NCBI GenBank assembly: GCA_050330975.1
Contig: JBHJHK010000496.1
Location: 1-39,495 of the forward strand
DNA from: JBHJHK01 sp050330975
Lineage (GTDB): Bacteria > Pseudomonadota > Gammaproteobacteria > Competibacterales > Competibacteraceae
Direction of reading: 5' to 3'
Length of the DNA: 39,495 bases
The notes under the pieces were generated by a model. The model was given only the letters and a program-made list of their open reading frames with translations. It had not been told where the DNA came from and searched no databases. How positions within the stretch are numbered: the stretch's first letter is position 1; each line of letters opens with the position of its first letter. A program made the translations under genes and the position numbers. Below, one piece after another: positions 1-8,636 of the stretch.

Positions 1-1
1 C

Positions 2-253
2 CCAACGGAAAGCACCCCATCGGTCCAACTGGATTATTGGGTTCAGGCGGGCTCGTTTCGCCGGCAACAGGATGCCGACCGCAGGCGAGCCCAACTCGCC
101 AAGCTGGGTTTTTCTTCTTTTATTCAAACCGTTGAACACGGAGGTGCCGCACTGCGCCGGGTGCGCCTCGGCCCTTTCGACCGCAGACGGGCCCAGCGCA
201 TCGAGCAGAGACTCAAGGCCAACGGTATCGACGCCCTTGCCCTGCGTCGCTGA
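2..253 (+). CDS. SPOR-domain protein, C-terminal part (5' truncated by window)
   Basis: Reading frame 2 is open from the first base to the TGA at 251-253 and encodes about 83 residues. It contains WVQAGSF near the start and LRRVRLGPF later, which are the two strands that mark a SPOR domain, the fold that binds denuded septal peptidoglycan glycans. The remainder is Arg/Gln/Ala-rich helix, as expected between the SPOR strands. The protein is probably anchored in the inner membrane or secreted with SPOR at its C-terminus, as in FtsN, DedD or RlpA, but the N-terminal part that would decide this lies outside the window. The domain call is fairly certain; the protein identity is open. It ends 50 bases before the convergent CYTH gene, with no clear terminator between. 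Confidence 0.72.
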   Translation, partial: PTESTPSVQLDYWVQAGSFRRQQDADRRRAQLAKLGFSSFIQTVEHGGAALRRVRLGPFDRRRAQRIEQRLKANGIDALALRR

Positions 254-303
254 GCTCTAGTAGGTCTACGCCCTGCGGGATCCACACCGAATCGGCATAA
301 CCA

Positions 304-795
304 TCACTCATCACGCCTCGACTCCTCCTCAGACCAACGTCGATAGGGATACTGAACGAGATAGGCATTGTAGTAGCGTTTGTCCATAGTGACCTCCTGA
401 CCTATCCAAGGAGGTAGAGTAATAGCTTGATGGCGGTGGGTGAGCTCGATCTCGGCCACGATGAGTCCAGCATTACACCCGCCAAACTCATCAATTTCCC
501 AGCAATGGCCATCGCGATGGACAAAGTGGCGCACCTTCTCCAAGAGTGGCTGCTGGCACAATCCAAGTAGCTCTTCGCCTTCATTTCGAGGGATTTCATA
601 CTCGTATTCACGTCGTTCCATGCCCAAGGTGGCGCTCTTGATATTGAGTTGAGCCCCATTGTCGCCCACCCGCACCCGCACCGAGCGGGTGGCATCGCTG
701 ACGAGGTATCCCTGGCGCAGAGTATGGGAAAGGCTGATCTCCCGACGCCAGGCATCGCTTTGCAGCAAAAACTTCCGTTCGATTTCAATTCCCAC
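304..795 (-). CDS. CYTH-domain protein (inorganic triphosphatase/adenylate-cyclase-like fold)
   Basis: CYTH proteins form an eight-stranded tunnel that binds triphosphates with divalent metals. Family members hydrolyse inorganic triphosphate or thiamine triphosphate, and some make cAMP. The diagnostic ExExK motif is present at the very N-terminus (E4, E6, K8 in GIEIERKFL), followed by alternating charged strands such as SVRVRVGD, REYEYEI and IVAEIEL. I chose the GTG start at 795-793 because GGAGGT lies five bases upstream of it and the conserved motif begins immediately after. A longer frame reaching 942 would add 49 residues unlike the family. At 163 residues it matches short bacterial stand-alone CYTH proteins such as NE1496-type enzymes. 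The gene is divergent from the URC genes, with 96 bases between the starts. The substrate cannot be told from sequence. Confidence 0.85.
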   Translation of the reverse strand: MGIEIERKFLLQSDAWRREISLSHTLRQGYLVSDATRSVRVRVGDNGAQLNIKSATLGMERREYEYEIPRNEGEELLGLCQQPLLEKVRHFVHRDGHCWEIDEFGGCNAGLIVAEIELTHRHQAITLPPWIGQEVTMDKRYYNAYLVQYPYRRWSEEESRRDE

Positions 796-891
796 AGCGA
801 ACCTCCACAACGTCTCCAAATCCGAGGTCAAGGGTTGTGATTCCACGTTGTTGCGTGTAAGTATAGGTGTTTGACCCTTCAGGAGTTGGCG

Positions 892-2142
892 ATGTCTCGG
901 CACCCCCATCAACCGCCTCGACCCATCGTATTGACTTCCCACCCCAGCGGTAGCCTACGTCCCATTCCCCTCCGCTGGGGCGCCCCCACAGCCCTTGAGA
1001 GGGGGCCTGTGGTGGGTACGTTGATCCATCCTGGGCGGCGCAACGCCATCGGCTCCCATCTGGGCACCTACGCCATTTACCGAGCCCTGGGGATCGCAGC
1101 AGGGCAGCTAGACCCCCGCCATCGCCCCGATCTCACCGACACCACACCTGTAGAAGACGTCGGTCCCTTTCCCCAGTGGCACGATCCCGAGCGCATCGTT
1201 TCCCTCGACCCCTACGGTCATCGAGTAGACTTTTTCACCCAGACCCTGGACGACGACATCGATGTGCGTCCCACCATTGCCATCACTCGAGCAAGGCTCA
1301 CTATTCCAGAGCTACTCTCGGCCATCGCCGCCGGAAGGCTTAAACCCGATGGCAAAATTCTTTTAGAGACCGGAGAAGTCAACGTCACCAAAATTGCCAT
1401 TGAACCCGTATGGTACTTGCCAGGTATCGCCCAGCGGTTCAAACTCGCAGAAGGTGAGCTGCGCCGTTGTTTATTTGAGCAAACGGGCAGCATGTACTCG
1501 GAGCTGGTGACCCGTCCCGACGTCAAAGTGTTCTTGCCGCCCATCGGGGGCACTACGGTCTACGCCTTTGGGGGCTTAAATTCATTAGCAGACCCTCGAG
1601 TTCCCCTTTCCTGCCGAGTCCACGACGAATGTAATGGTTCAGATGTATTTGGCTCAGACATCTGTACTTGCCGACCTTATTTAATTCATGGCATCGAAGT
1701 TTGTATCGAAACGGCCCAAAATCAGGGGGCTGGTCTCATTGTTTACAATCGCAAGGAGGGCCGCGCCCTCGGAGAGGTCACTAAATTCCTGGTCTACAAC
1801 GCCCGCAAGCGCCAAACGGGGGGCGATCGTCCCGACGCCTACTTCGAGCGCACTGAGTGTGTAGCCGGTGTCCAAGACCTGCGATTTCAGGAACTCATGC
1901 CCGATGTCCTCCATTGGTTGGGCATTACTCGCATCGATAATTTCATTTCCATGAGCAATATGAAGTACGATGCCATCGCTCAACAGGGCATTACTATCGG
2001 TCGACGCATTCCCATTCCCGATGAACTCATTCCCAAAGATGCCCACGTCGAAATCGAAGCCAAAAAAGCAGCGGGCTATTACACCAATACACCCGAAGTT
2101 GCCACCTTGGCACGCCAAGGGCGAGGTTTAGCAGATTATTGA
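892..2142 (+). CDS. GTP cyclohydrolase II-like protein, URC1 type (uracil catabolism)
   Basis: This 416-residue protein carries a RibA-like GTP cyclohydrolase II domain in its second half. The zinc-site pattern Cys-x10-Cys-x-Cys is intact (C247, C258, C260), inside CRVHDEC and DICTC. The segment that is GRGIGL in riboflavin-type RibA is EGRALGE here, and the C-terminal part (MSNMKYDAI) also differs from RibA. About 200 extra residues precede the domain. These are the traits of URC1/Urg1, which in yeasts opens the pyrimidine ring in the URC uracil degradation route, instead of making riboflavin precursors. The context supports this: a DUF1688/URC4 gene follows after 28 bases, then a uracil phosphoribosyltransferase gene. 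The ATG at 892 is preceded by AGGAG; an in-frame TTG at 871 is a weaker alternative. Third codon positions are more AT-rich than in genes to the right. The family call is strong; the in vivo role is inferred. Confidence 0.85.
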   Translation: MSRHPHQPPRPIVLTSHPSGSLRPIPLRWGAPTALERGPVVGTLIHPGRRNAIGSHLGTYAIYRALGIAAGQLDPRHRPDLTDTTPVEDVGPFPQWHDPERIVSLDPYGHRVDFFTQTLDDDIDVRPTIAITRARLTIPELLSAIAAGRLKPDGKILLETGEVNVTKIAIEPVWYLPGIAQRFKLAEGELRRCLFEQTGSMYSELVTRPDVKVFLPPIGGTTVYAFGGLNSLADPRVPLSCRVHDECNGSDVFGSDICTCRPYLIHGIEVCIETAQNQGAGLIVYNRKEGRALGEVTKFLVYNARKRQTGGDRPDAYFERTECVAGVQDLRFQELMPDVLHWLGITRIDNFISMSNMKYDAIAQQGITIGRRIPIPDELIPKDAHVEIEAKKAAGYYTNTPEVATLARQGRGLADY

Positions 2143-2170
2143 GTTTCCCGATCCCATAGATCCTTATATA

Positions 2171-3427
2171 ATGTCGCCCACTCTGACCCCTCATTCCCAA
2201 GATTCTAACGAAATCATCGCGTATCTGCGCACGACCGAAGCCATTCGCCAGCGCTGTAACGCCCTCCTGGAGTTGGGCCTCGCCAACCAGCTAAACCATT
2301 TTGCCGTCGACCTCAGGCGAATCTCGGCAGCAGCGGAGTGGGTCGCAACCGTTACTCGCCAAAACTACCCAAACCTAGCTATCCCCTACCACAGTCGCTG
2401 GCGTCACTTTGCCGTGGGTGGCATCGACCGCTGGGATGAATTTTACCGCTCGCAACTGCTGGGTTTAACACGGGACGAGATCGCCCGAATTCAAGGAGAG
2501 ATCGCCATCACCAGCGTTCTTCTCGACGCCGGTGCCGGTTCCCGTTGGCAATATCGCGACTGCGATCAGCAGCTCTACAGTCGATCCGAAGGATTGGCCG
2601 TTGCGAGTTTGCGTCTATATCAACAGGGGGGATTTTCCAGTGATCACCACCGCCCCTGGCGCGTTGATGCCACAGCCCTTAGCGCCTTTGACCGAGCTCA
2701 CTTGGCAAAAGCTTTCCAGGTGGATGGGACAAACCCCCTCGTGGGTCTTGAGGGTCGTGCGGCACTGCTACGTCGTCTGGGAAAAGCCCTCGCCGCTCAA
2801 CCCCACGTCTTTGGCGACCCCCCCCGCTTGGGCAACCTCCTCGATCACCTTGTAGATTGCTCGGGAACACCCCAGACCTCTTTACCAGCGGCGGCCATCC
2901 TCGAAGCCCTACTTCTGCACCTAGGGACCATTTGGCCAGGCCATACCCTGGTGAACGGTATCAATTTGGGTGACGTCTGGCGCCACCGCGCCCTGGGGAG
3001 TGAGGAAACCCATTCGGATCTAGTGCCATTTCACAAACTCAGCCAGTGGTTGAGCTATTCTTTAGTAGAACCCCTGGAGGCAGCGGGCGTCGCCGTTACT
3101 GAGCTCGAAAGCCTCACGGGACTACCCGAATACCGCAACGGAGGGTTACTACTGGATATGGGTGTCCTCCAACCTCGTTACCCTGAGCTTTTGACAAACA
3201 CCTTTGAAGTGGGCGATGAGGCCATTGTCGAGTGGCGCGCCTTGACTGTAGCTCTATTAGATTCCCTGTCCGAGGCCGTGCGAGATATTTTGGGTATGGA
3301 CAGCGACGCCCTTCCCTTGGCCAAGATCCTCCAGGGAGGAACCTGGAGTGCGGGGAGGCTGCTCGCGCAACGGCGACGAGAGGGAGCTTCCCCCATAGTG
3401 CTCAACAGTGATGGTACTGTTTTTTGA
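2171..3427 (+). CDS. DUF1688 family protein (URC4/Urg3-like)
   Basis: The 418-residue product matches the DUF1688 family, known as URC4 in Lachancea kluyveri and Urg3 in fission yeast. That family is required for the URC uracil degradation route, but its chemical step is not firmly known. Recognisable stretches include the N-terminal YLRTTEAIRQRC, the YHSRWRHFAVGG segment with DRW just after it, and the C-terminal GTWSAGR. The protein looks soluble, with no signal peptide or membrane helix. The ATG at 2171 lies 28 bases after the URC1-like stop. No clear Shine-Dalgarno is visible (TTATATA precedes it), so translation may be coupled to the gene before. Downstream, the uracil phosphoribosyltransferase starts after 42 bases. 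The three genes therefore form a compact operon. Codon use is similar to the URC1-like gene and less GC-biased than the rest of the window. Confidence 0.85.
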   Translation: MSPTLTPHSQDSNEIIAYLRTTEAIRQRCNALLELGLANQLNHFAVDLRRISAAAEWVATVTRQNYPNLAIPYHSRWRHFAVGGIDRWDEFYRSQLLGLTRDEIARIQGEIAITSVLLDAGAGSRWQYRDCDQQLYSRSEGLAVASLRLYQQGGFSSDHHRPWRVDATALSAFDRAHLAKAFQVDGTNPLVGLEGRAALLRRLGKALAAQPHVFGDPPRLGNLLDHLVDCSGTPQTSLPAAAILEALLLHLGTIWPGHTLVNGINLGDVWRHRALGSEETHSDLVPFHKLSQWLSYSLVEPLEAAGVAVTELESLTGLPEYRNGGLLLDMGVLQPRYPELLTNTFEVGDEAIVEWRALTVALLDSLSEAVRDILGMDSDALPLAKILQGGTWSAGRLLAQRRREGASPIVLNSDGTVF

Positions 3428-3469
3428 GTCCTTATTTGGGATCGCTAACCGAGAGAGAACGTCATTGCC

Positions 3470-4114
3470 ATGCCCCCCTACCCTCCCCATCTTGTCGTCG
3501 TCGTCGACCACCCCTTGGTGCAACATAAACTCTCTCTTATGCGCGACAAAGACGAGTCGACGGCGGGTTTTCGTCGTTTGCTGCGAGAGATCGCCTTACT
3601 GTTGGCTTATGAAGTAACGCGCGACTTGCCCCTCACCTTTGAGCGCATTGAAACACCCCTAATGGCCATGGATGCACCAGTTATCGAGGGCAAAAAACTG
3701 TGCATCATTTCTATCTTGCGCGCTGGCAATGGGCTACTGGACGGCATGCTGGACTTACTGCCCTCGGCGCGGGTGGGACATGTGGGGATTTATCGCGATC
3801 CCGCGAGCCTCATGCCGGTGGAGTACTACTACAAGGTTCCCACAGACATCCACGAGAGACTATCCATCGTCGTCGATCCCATGTTAGCCACTGGCAATTC
3901 CGCAGCAGCGGCCATCACCCGTCTCAAAGAGAGCGGCGCCCAACAGCTCAAATTCGTTTGTCTCCTCGCCGCTCCCGAAGGCATCGAGGCGATGATACGT
4001 GCCCACCCCGATGTTCCCATTTACACGGCAGCCGTAGATCAACGTCTCAATGAGCATGGTTATATCATACAGGGCGTTGGTGACGCCGTTGATCGCATTT
4101 ACGGCACCATGTAA
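3470..4114 (+). CDS. upp: Uracil phosphoribosyltransferase
   Basis: The enzyme converts uracil and PRPP to UMP. The 214-residue protein aligns along its whole length with Upp. It has the N-terminal DHPLVQHKL, the ILRAGNGLLDGM segment, the PRPP loop VDPMLATGNSA, and the C-terminal uracil-binding DQRLNEHGYI and GVGDAVDRIYGT. The PRPP loop reads ATGNS where E. coli has ATGGS; I believe this variant also occurs elsewhere in proteobacteria, so no defect is implied. Placed directly after URC1- and URC4-like genes, it probably plays the part of URC6, the phosphoribosyltransferase that activates uracil for the URC route, though it may also serve ordinary salvage. The ATG at 3470 has only a GAGAGA stretch upstream as a possible ribosome site. 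The convergent HEAT-type gene ends 57 bases after it. Confidence 0.95.
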   Translation: MPPYPPHLVVVVDHPLVQHKLSLMRDKDESTAGFRRLLREIALLLAYEVTRDLPLTFERIETPLMAMDAPVIEGKKLCIISILRAGNGLLDGMLDLLPSARVGHVGIYRDPASLMPVEYYYKVPTDIHERLSIVVDPMLATGNSAAAAITRLKESGAQQLKFVCLLAAPEGIEAMIRAHPDVPIYTAAVDQRLNEHGYIIQGVGDAVDRIYGTM

Positions 4115-4170
4115 TCGAATCCGCCCATGGATACATGGGGACTTGCGGCCCACGGTCTTATCAAAGGCCG

Positions 4171-5625
4171 TTAGAAGCGACACTGGGCCAATCGACGACG
4201 CTGGCGTTCACTGGGACCGAAGAGATCGAGGAGAGGCTGTTGGGGTACCAGCAGTGCATACTCCAGAGCAGCCGCCGTCCGCTGACGCAGCGTTAGGGCT
4301 TCATCGTCCAATATCCGCCGGCAGTGTTCGACGCCGATGGGCTGTCCCAGCAAGTGGCGCTGCCCCCGTTCTAAGGTGATACCTTGGTGTTCCCACCAAT
4401 GCTGGGCCAAGGAGACGGGATCCTGGCCGTCATCAGCAGTCATCGCCGCCGCCAAGGGATCAAAGCCCGTGATCATGGCAAAGCCATAGGCGGCAGCTTC
4501 CTTCAATTCAGGCTCTGCCATAAAACGGATCAGTGCCGGCCCATAGTGGGGTAATCCCGTTGCGGTGACGGCTGCGACGGCTTCTTCACAAACCCCCAGC
4601 TCTTCCACAAGGGAACGAAACCACTGGCGCGACCCCGGCTTGGGCAAACGTGGCGCTATTTCGAGGGCGACGCGGCGCAGCGTGACGGCCCGACTCAAAC
4701 TAAAGCGGCGCAATACGTCCACGGCGAGGTCGCGATCTCCCAACAGGGCGGCCGAGCGCGCCGCCCAGCACCGAGGGGCGATGGCGTGTTTGCCTCGTTC
4801 CACGAGACGTGCCTCGATGATGTCCCGCGCAGATTCAAGGGCCAACTCACCCACGACTCGCAAGGCGCAACAGGCCAGCTCTTGGTCGGAGGAAGCCGCG
4901 AGAGACTCCTCCAAGGCGGCCTCGGGCACAATGCCTTGCTGGCTACACACCAATAAACCCGCGGCCCGCACCACGGGAACCGTCGATTCCAGCAACCAGG
5001 CGAGGTCGTCTGGTGTCGTCAATTCACTCCAGGCCAAGCCTGCGATAAGGGTCGGGCGATAGGCGGGACGTCGAATCAGCAGTTCGCTGATCCTGTTGCG
5101 CAGGGCCTCCCCCGATGGGCGGCCAGCGAGGTAGGCTGCCGTGAAAACGTGGCAGTGGTCGATGGTGCTCCGATCGAGGCGCACCTCTAACAGTTTGACA
5201 CTCGCTGTGGCCTGGACTTCCAGAGAGGCCAGGGCGGAGCGATAAGTGGATTCAAAGGTGGTGAGATCGACCAGGGTAGTCTTGGGTGCGGAAATCAGAG
5301 CGGCGTAGTCATACCACAGCCGGGACACTTCGTCGAGTTGCCGGGCGTAGGTTGTGAGAAGGCGGATGGTCTCCACGTCCAGGCGTTGGAGAGAGCCCGT
5401 ATCCCCCGACTCCGTCCGCTTACCCCACAGAGGATCCAAAGAGCCATCACTGAACTCAGCCGCCTGGGGCAGACCCTTGTCGATGGACTCCATAAAAGCC
5501 ATGGACGAGGTCAGTGACGCCGATGATTCGGCGGCTGCGGCCTCGGCCGATGGCAACGACGTCGCTAGGTCGTCGTAGGAAGAAGCACCACCGTTAGTAT
5601 CTCGCTCGAGGCTCCCAGAGGTCAT
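4171..5625 (-). CDS. TIGR02270-like HEAT-repeat-type protein
   Basis: The 484-residue protein is alpha-helical and Ala/Leu-rich. Its second half has degenerate HEAT-like helical pairs (for example WLLESTVPVVRAAGLLVCSQQG and CCALRVVGELALESA, cut here to short parts). It ends with the pattern that I associate with the TIGR02270 family: a WW-containing helix, GQRHLLGQPI, then a final LRQRTAAALEYALL helix. TIGR02270 proteins are of unknown function; members are known from Pseudomonas and Myxococcus. The N-terminal 100 residues are Ser/Ala-rich and low in complexity. I chose the ATG at 5625, which has GGAAGAG upstream and lies 25 bases after the kinase stop; a longer frame to 5688 would overlap the kinase. 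The tight spacing suggests co-expression, so this protein may be a kinase substrate or scaffold. That link is inference. Confidence 0.6.
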   Translation of the reverse strand: MTSGSLERDTNGGASSYDDLATSLPSAEAAAAESSASLTSSMAFMESIDKGLPQAAEFSDGSLDPLWGKRTESGDTGSLQRLDVETIRLLTTYARQLDEVSRLWYDYAALISAPKTTLVDLTTFESTYRSALASLEVQATASVKLLEVRLDRSTIDHCHVFTAAYLAGRPSGEALRNRISELLIRRPAYRPTLIAGLAWSELTTPDDLAWLLESTVPVVRAAGLLVCSQQGIVPEAALEESLAASSDQELACCALRVVGELALESARDIIEARLVERGKHAIAPRCWAARSAALLGDRDLAVDVLRRFSLSRAVTLRRVALEIAPRLPKPGSRQWFRSLVEELGVCEEAVAAVTATGLPHYGPALIRFMAEPELKEAAAYGFAMITGFDPLAAAMTADDGQDPVSLAQHWWEHQGITLERGQRHLLGQPIGVEHCRRILDDEALTLRQRTAAALEYALLVPQQPLLDLFGPSERQRRRLAQCRF

Positions 5626-5650
5626 GGAAAACTCTTCCCAGCTTTCACAA

Positions 5651-8377
5651 CTATCCGCTTCCCGCCCGAGAGAGCATGCTCTCCACATCGGGTGGCAATG
5701 GTCTCAGCGATTGAGCCAATTCTACCAGTTGGGGATGATCGGCAACCACACCAAGACCCCGACGCACAAATTCAATGGCTTGATCCCGGGCACCCTGGCG
5801 TACTTTGATGCGAGCCAATTCCACATATCGCTCGGCGATGAGGTTGAGACCCTGCTGGGCTGTGGCATTGTTGGGGTCTAGGCTCAATACTTGACGGTAG
5901 GTATCAAAGGCGTTGCCCGAGGCTGGCGACCGCAGGCGATCCAAACGCCTCAGATAGTCGGCCCGCTCCAGCAGTTGCTCAATGCGCCGCAGGGTGGCCC
6001 CATCGAGAACGGGAGTGATGACCAGGGGTTGAGCTGGCTCCCCACCGGGGGCCTCCTGTGGCGAAGAAGGCGCGTTTTGGGAGGTGGCCCCCGCACCCAA
6101 AAGTCCGGTACAGCTAGCCAGCTCCTCTTCGACCAGGGCCTTGCGGCGATTCCAAAGCCCCGACAACTTGATGGCCTCTGCCCGGGTATCGGAGTCGCTC
6201 AACAGTTGCCGCACCCGATCGCCCAGCTGCCGCTGGATGGCGAACAACCCCCGACAGGCGGGAATGTTGTCGGGGTCTTGCTGCAGGGCCGCCTGGTAGA
6301 GCAACAAAGCGCTTTCGTTGGGGGGTTCAAGCCACTGCCCCGCGGCAAAGCGGCGGTCGGCGAGCTCGAGGACTTGGCGCACAGTGTCGCGCTGGATGGC
6401 CTCCTCGACTTCCCGGCCGAAGCGTCTGTAGGCCTCGTTGTCGGGATCGGCGGCCAAGGCGAGTTCGATGCTTTGCTGGGCATCGGTAGTGCGTCCCACT
6501 TGGCGCTCCCCTTGGGCACGGGTCCAGTAGTAGTCGGCAATGGCGGCGACTCCTGCCAAGGCAGCGTCGTTGTTGGGGGCGACGGCCAACACTTGCCGGT
6601 AGAGATCGAGGGCCTCCTCGCGGCGCTCCTGGAGCACGCGGTCTTCGGCCAGCCCCAACAACCGCCGGATGCGCGTTCTCAGCTCGCCGATCTCTCGCGT
6701 CAAGACGCCAAAGTCGACGCGGCCGGCGGGAAGAGCGCCGCTGCTGACCAGACGCTCCACTTGCTGGACGCGCTCGTTGGCGGCTTCAAAATCGCCTTGG
6801 TCGTTGAGGAGTGTCTCGGCCTCGGTCTTCAGCGCCTGTGCCTGGCCTACGGCAGCCCGTTGCACCTGCTGACGCAGATTCTGCAATGGGGCGTTGTCGG
6901 GGGCGACCTCAAGGCCATCGAGAATGTTGCGCCAGGCGTTGATGAGGTCGCCATTGCTCAAGTGCTGTTCGGCAGCAGCGGCATTTTGTGCCACCTGGTC
7001 GGCGAGGGTCTGTTCTCTGCGCGCGGCGTTGATGGTGCCCTCGAGCGCCAGGAAAGGACCGTGCCCGGGGTATTGCTCCAGGGCCGTTTGCACCAGAATC
7101 AAAGCACCGCTCAGGTTGTTGTCGGCCAGTAGCTGCTCGATGCGGGATTCCAAGGTGGCCATCCGCGCCAGATCTTCTTCAGTCGGCTCACTTGCCCCGG
7201 GCTCCGACGGAGGAGGTTGAGGCGACGGTTGCCGCTGGGGCTCATCCGGCGCCTCCCCCCAGGGAGGTAGGGCAACGATATCGGCGACGATTTGGAGGGC
7301 ACCTGTCGTGGTGCCCAAATACCAACCGCCCCCCGTCACAGCCGCCAACAGGGCGAGGACCACCACCGGCGTCACCCAGCGCGAGGCACGGCGTGGTTCG
7401 TCGCCGCTTGAAACCCTTTTGGCCTTGCCCTTGCCTTTGCCCTTGGGCTTTTTCTTGGGAGCCGTGCCATCGAGGTCATCGTCTGTGCCGACGGCGGCTT
7501 CAAAGCGCGCCTGGAGACCGGACAAATCGACGGGACCGGTGCGGGTTTCTTCATCGTCGCCAAACACCGCATCCAAGCGGTTAATGGCCTCGATAAACGC
7601 TGCGCCCGACGGGTAGCGCTCGTCGGGCTTCTTGGCCAGCAACCGGTTGATCACCGGCTGAAAACGGGCCAAGTGGGGCGGCAGCATGGGGATGTTTTCG
7701 CTGCAGTGCTTGAGGGCCAGGGAAACGGCGCTGTCGCCTTTGTAGGGGACTTCGCCGGTGAGCATCTCGTAGAAGACAATCCCGAAACTGTAGAGGTCGC
7801 TGCGGGCGTCGATGGGCTGGCCCAAGGCCTGCTCGGGGCTCATGTATTTGGGCGTGCCCACCACGGCGCCGGCAATGGTGAGACTGGTGGTGCTGTCGGT
7901 CATTTTGGCGATGCCAAAGTCCGTCAGCACCGGAGATTCATCCTCGCGAAACAGGATGTTCATGGGCTTGATATCGCGATGGATGATATTGCGGTTGTGG
8001 GCGTAGTCCAGGGCGTCGGCGAGGGTCTTGGCGATTTGCAGCACGCGCTCGATGGGCATCTTGGCTTCGATGCGCTCGGCCAAGGTCCCGCCGGGCAACC
8101 ACTCCATACTCAGGTAATAATAGTCTTGGTGTCGACCGATGTCGTAGACGGTGACGATGTGGGAGTGGTTGAGTTGGGCGATGATCTCGCCCTCTTTGAA
8201 AAAGCGCTGGGTGAACTTTTCGTTGGCGGCGAGCTGGGGATAAATGACCTTGAGGGCGACGGTGCGCTTTAAGGCCTTCTGTATCGCCCTGTAGACGACG
8301 GCCATGCCCCCCTGACCGACCTTTTCCTGGATCGTGTAATTGGGAAAGTTTTCAATGGTGATGCTGGCGGAGTTCAT
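5651..8377 (-). CDS. Membrane-anchored Ser/Thr protein kinase with C-terminal TPR-like repeats
   Basis: The 908-residue protein has a complete PknB-type kinase domain at about 14-270: glycine loop GQGGMA (21-26), VALK lysine K43, helix-C Glu about 63, catalytic HRDIKPMN (133-140), DFG (153-155) and SPE (180-182). The activation loop holds several Thr/Ser. A Lys/Gly-rich juxtamembrane segment (308-321) leads to one membrane helix at about 334-355. The remaining 550 residues are predicted helical repeats of TPR type, for instance ALILVQTALEQYPGHG and ALDLYRQVLAVAPNN, and should lie outside the cytoplasm. This is the layout of bacterial sensor kinases, in which an external domain controls an internal kinase. 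AGGGAAA precedes the ATG. No phosphatase or FHA gene is nearby. The HEAT-type gene 25 bases downstream is the obvious partner. The signal and substrates are unknown. Confidence 0.92.
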   Translation of the reverse strand: MNSASITIENFPNYTIQEKVGQGGMAVVYRAIQKALKRTVALKVIYPQLAANEKFTQRFFKEGEIIAQLNHSHIVTVYDIGRHQDYYYLSMEWLPGGTLAERIEAKMPIERVLQIAKTLADALDYAHNRNIIHRDIKPMNILFREDESPVLTDFGIAKMTDSTTSLTIAGAVVGTPKYMSPEQALGQPIDARSDLYSFGIVFYEMLTGEVPYKGDSAVSLALKHCSENIPMLPPHLARFQPVINRLLAKKPDERYPSGAAFIEAINRLDAVFGDDEETRTGPVDLSGLQARFEAAVGTDDDLDGTAPKKKPKGKGKGKAKRVSSGDEPRRASRWVTPVVVLALLAAVTGGGWYLGTTTGALQIVADIVALPPWGEAPDEPQRQPSPQPPPSEPGASEPTEEDLARMATLESRIEQLLADNNLSGALILVQTALEQYPGHGPFLALEGTINAARREQTLADQVAQNAAAAEQHLSNGDLINAWRNILDGLEVAPDNAPLQNLRQQVQRAAVGQAQALKTEAETLLNDQGDFEAANERVQQVERLVSSGALPAGRVDFGVLTREIGELRTRIRRLLGLAEDRVLQERREEALDLYRQVLAVAPNNDAALAGVAAIADYYWTRAQGERQVGRTTDAQQSIELALAADPDNEAYRRFGREVEEAIQRDTVRQVLELADRRFAAGQWLEPPNESALLLYQAALQQDPDNIPACRGLFAIQRQLGDRVRQLLSDSDTRAEAIKLSGLWNRRKALVEEELASCTGLLGAGATSQNAPSSPQEAPGGEPAQPLVITPVLDGATLRRIEQLLERADYLRRLDRLRSPASGNAFDTYRQVLSLDPNNATAQQGLNLIAERYVELARIKVRQGARDQAIEFVRRGLGVVADHPQLVELAQSLRPLPPDVESMLSRAGSG

Positions 8378-8636
8378 GACCGAATTTCCCTAGCCTGAGG
8401 CTTGATCTCGGATCGCCGAAGGGCAACTCTGGCCCGCGCTGGCGTCCGGCGATCATTGGAGTGTCGAATCCGCCCGGGAAAAGTCCAGCGGTGGGTCACA
8501 AGTTTTTTGTCCCTGCTGCTGCGGCGAGTGGGCGATGCGGTGTTGATTGCAGGTAATTCGGCAAATCCAACAGCTATAACTGCCTTCCAACGCGGCATCC
8601 TGCTACAGTCTACAACAATTATCCCAGGACGGTCGA
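8378..8636. other. Intergenic region between nucleotidyltransferase and kinase genes
   Basis: This 259-base gap separates two minus-strand genes and is the most AT-rich stretch of the neighbourhood, with runs such as CAATTAT and AGTTTTTTG. It probably holds the kinase promoter, but no hexamer pair with correct spacing is convincing. An open frame crosses it on the minus strand but shows no family resemblance, so I do not call a gene. No T-run terminator follows the nucleotidyltransferase stop. Confidence 0.4.

Noticed and set aside
72..260. 62-codon plus-strand frame at the left end
   Set aside because: The overlapping frame 2 encodes a convincing SPOR domain, so this frame is a shadow.
841..870. 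Promoter for the URC operon
   Set aside because: TTGTGA at 835-840 has no acceptable -10 at 16-18 bases; TATAGG lies 21 bases away, so no call is made.
4115..4170. Terminator between upp and the HEAT-type gene
   Set aside because: CGGCC and GGCCG could pair but the loop is long, the stem short, and there is no T-run.
5891..7132. Long plus-strand open frame (413 codons) inside the kinase gene
   Set aside because: It is antisense to the TPR-like region of a clear kinase; its Gly/Leu/Gln-rich product fits no family and reflects high-GC codon use.
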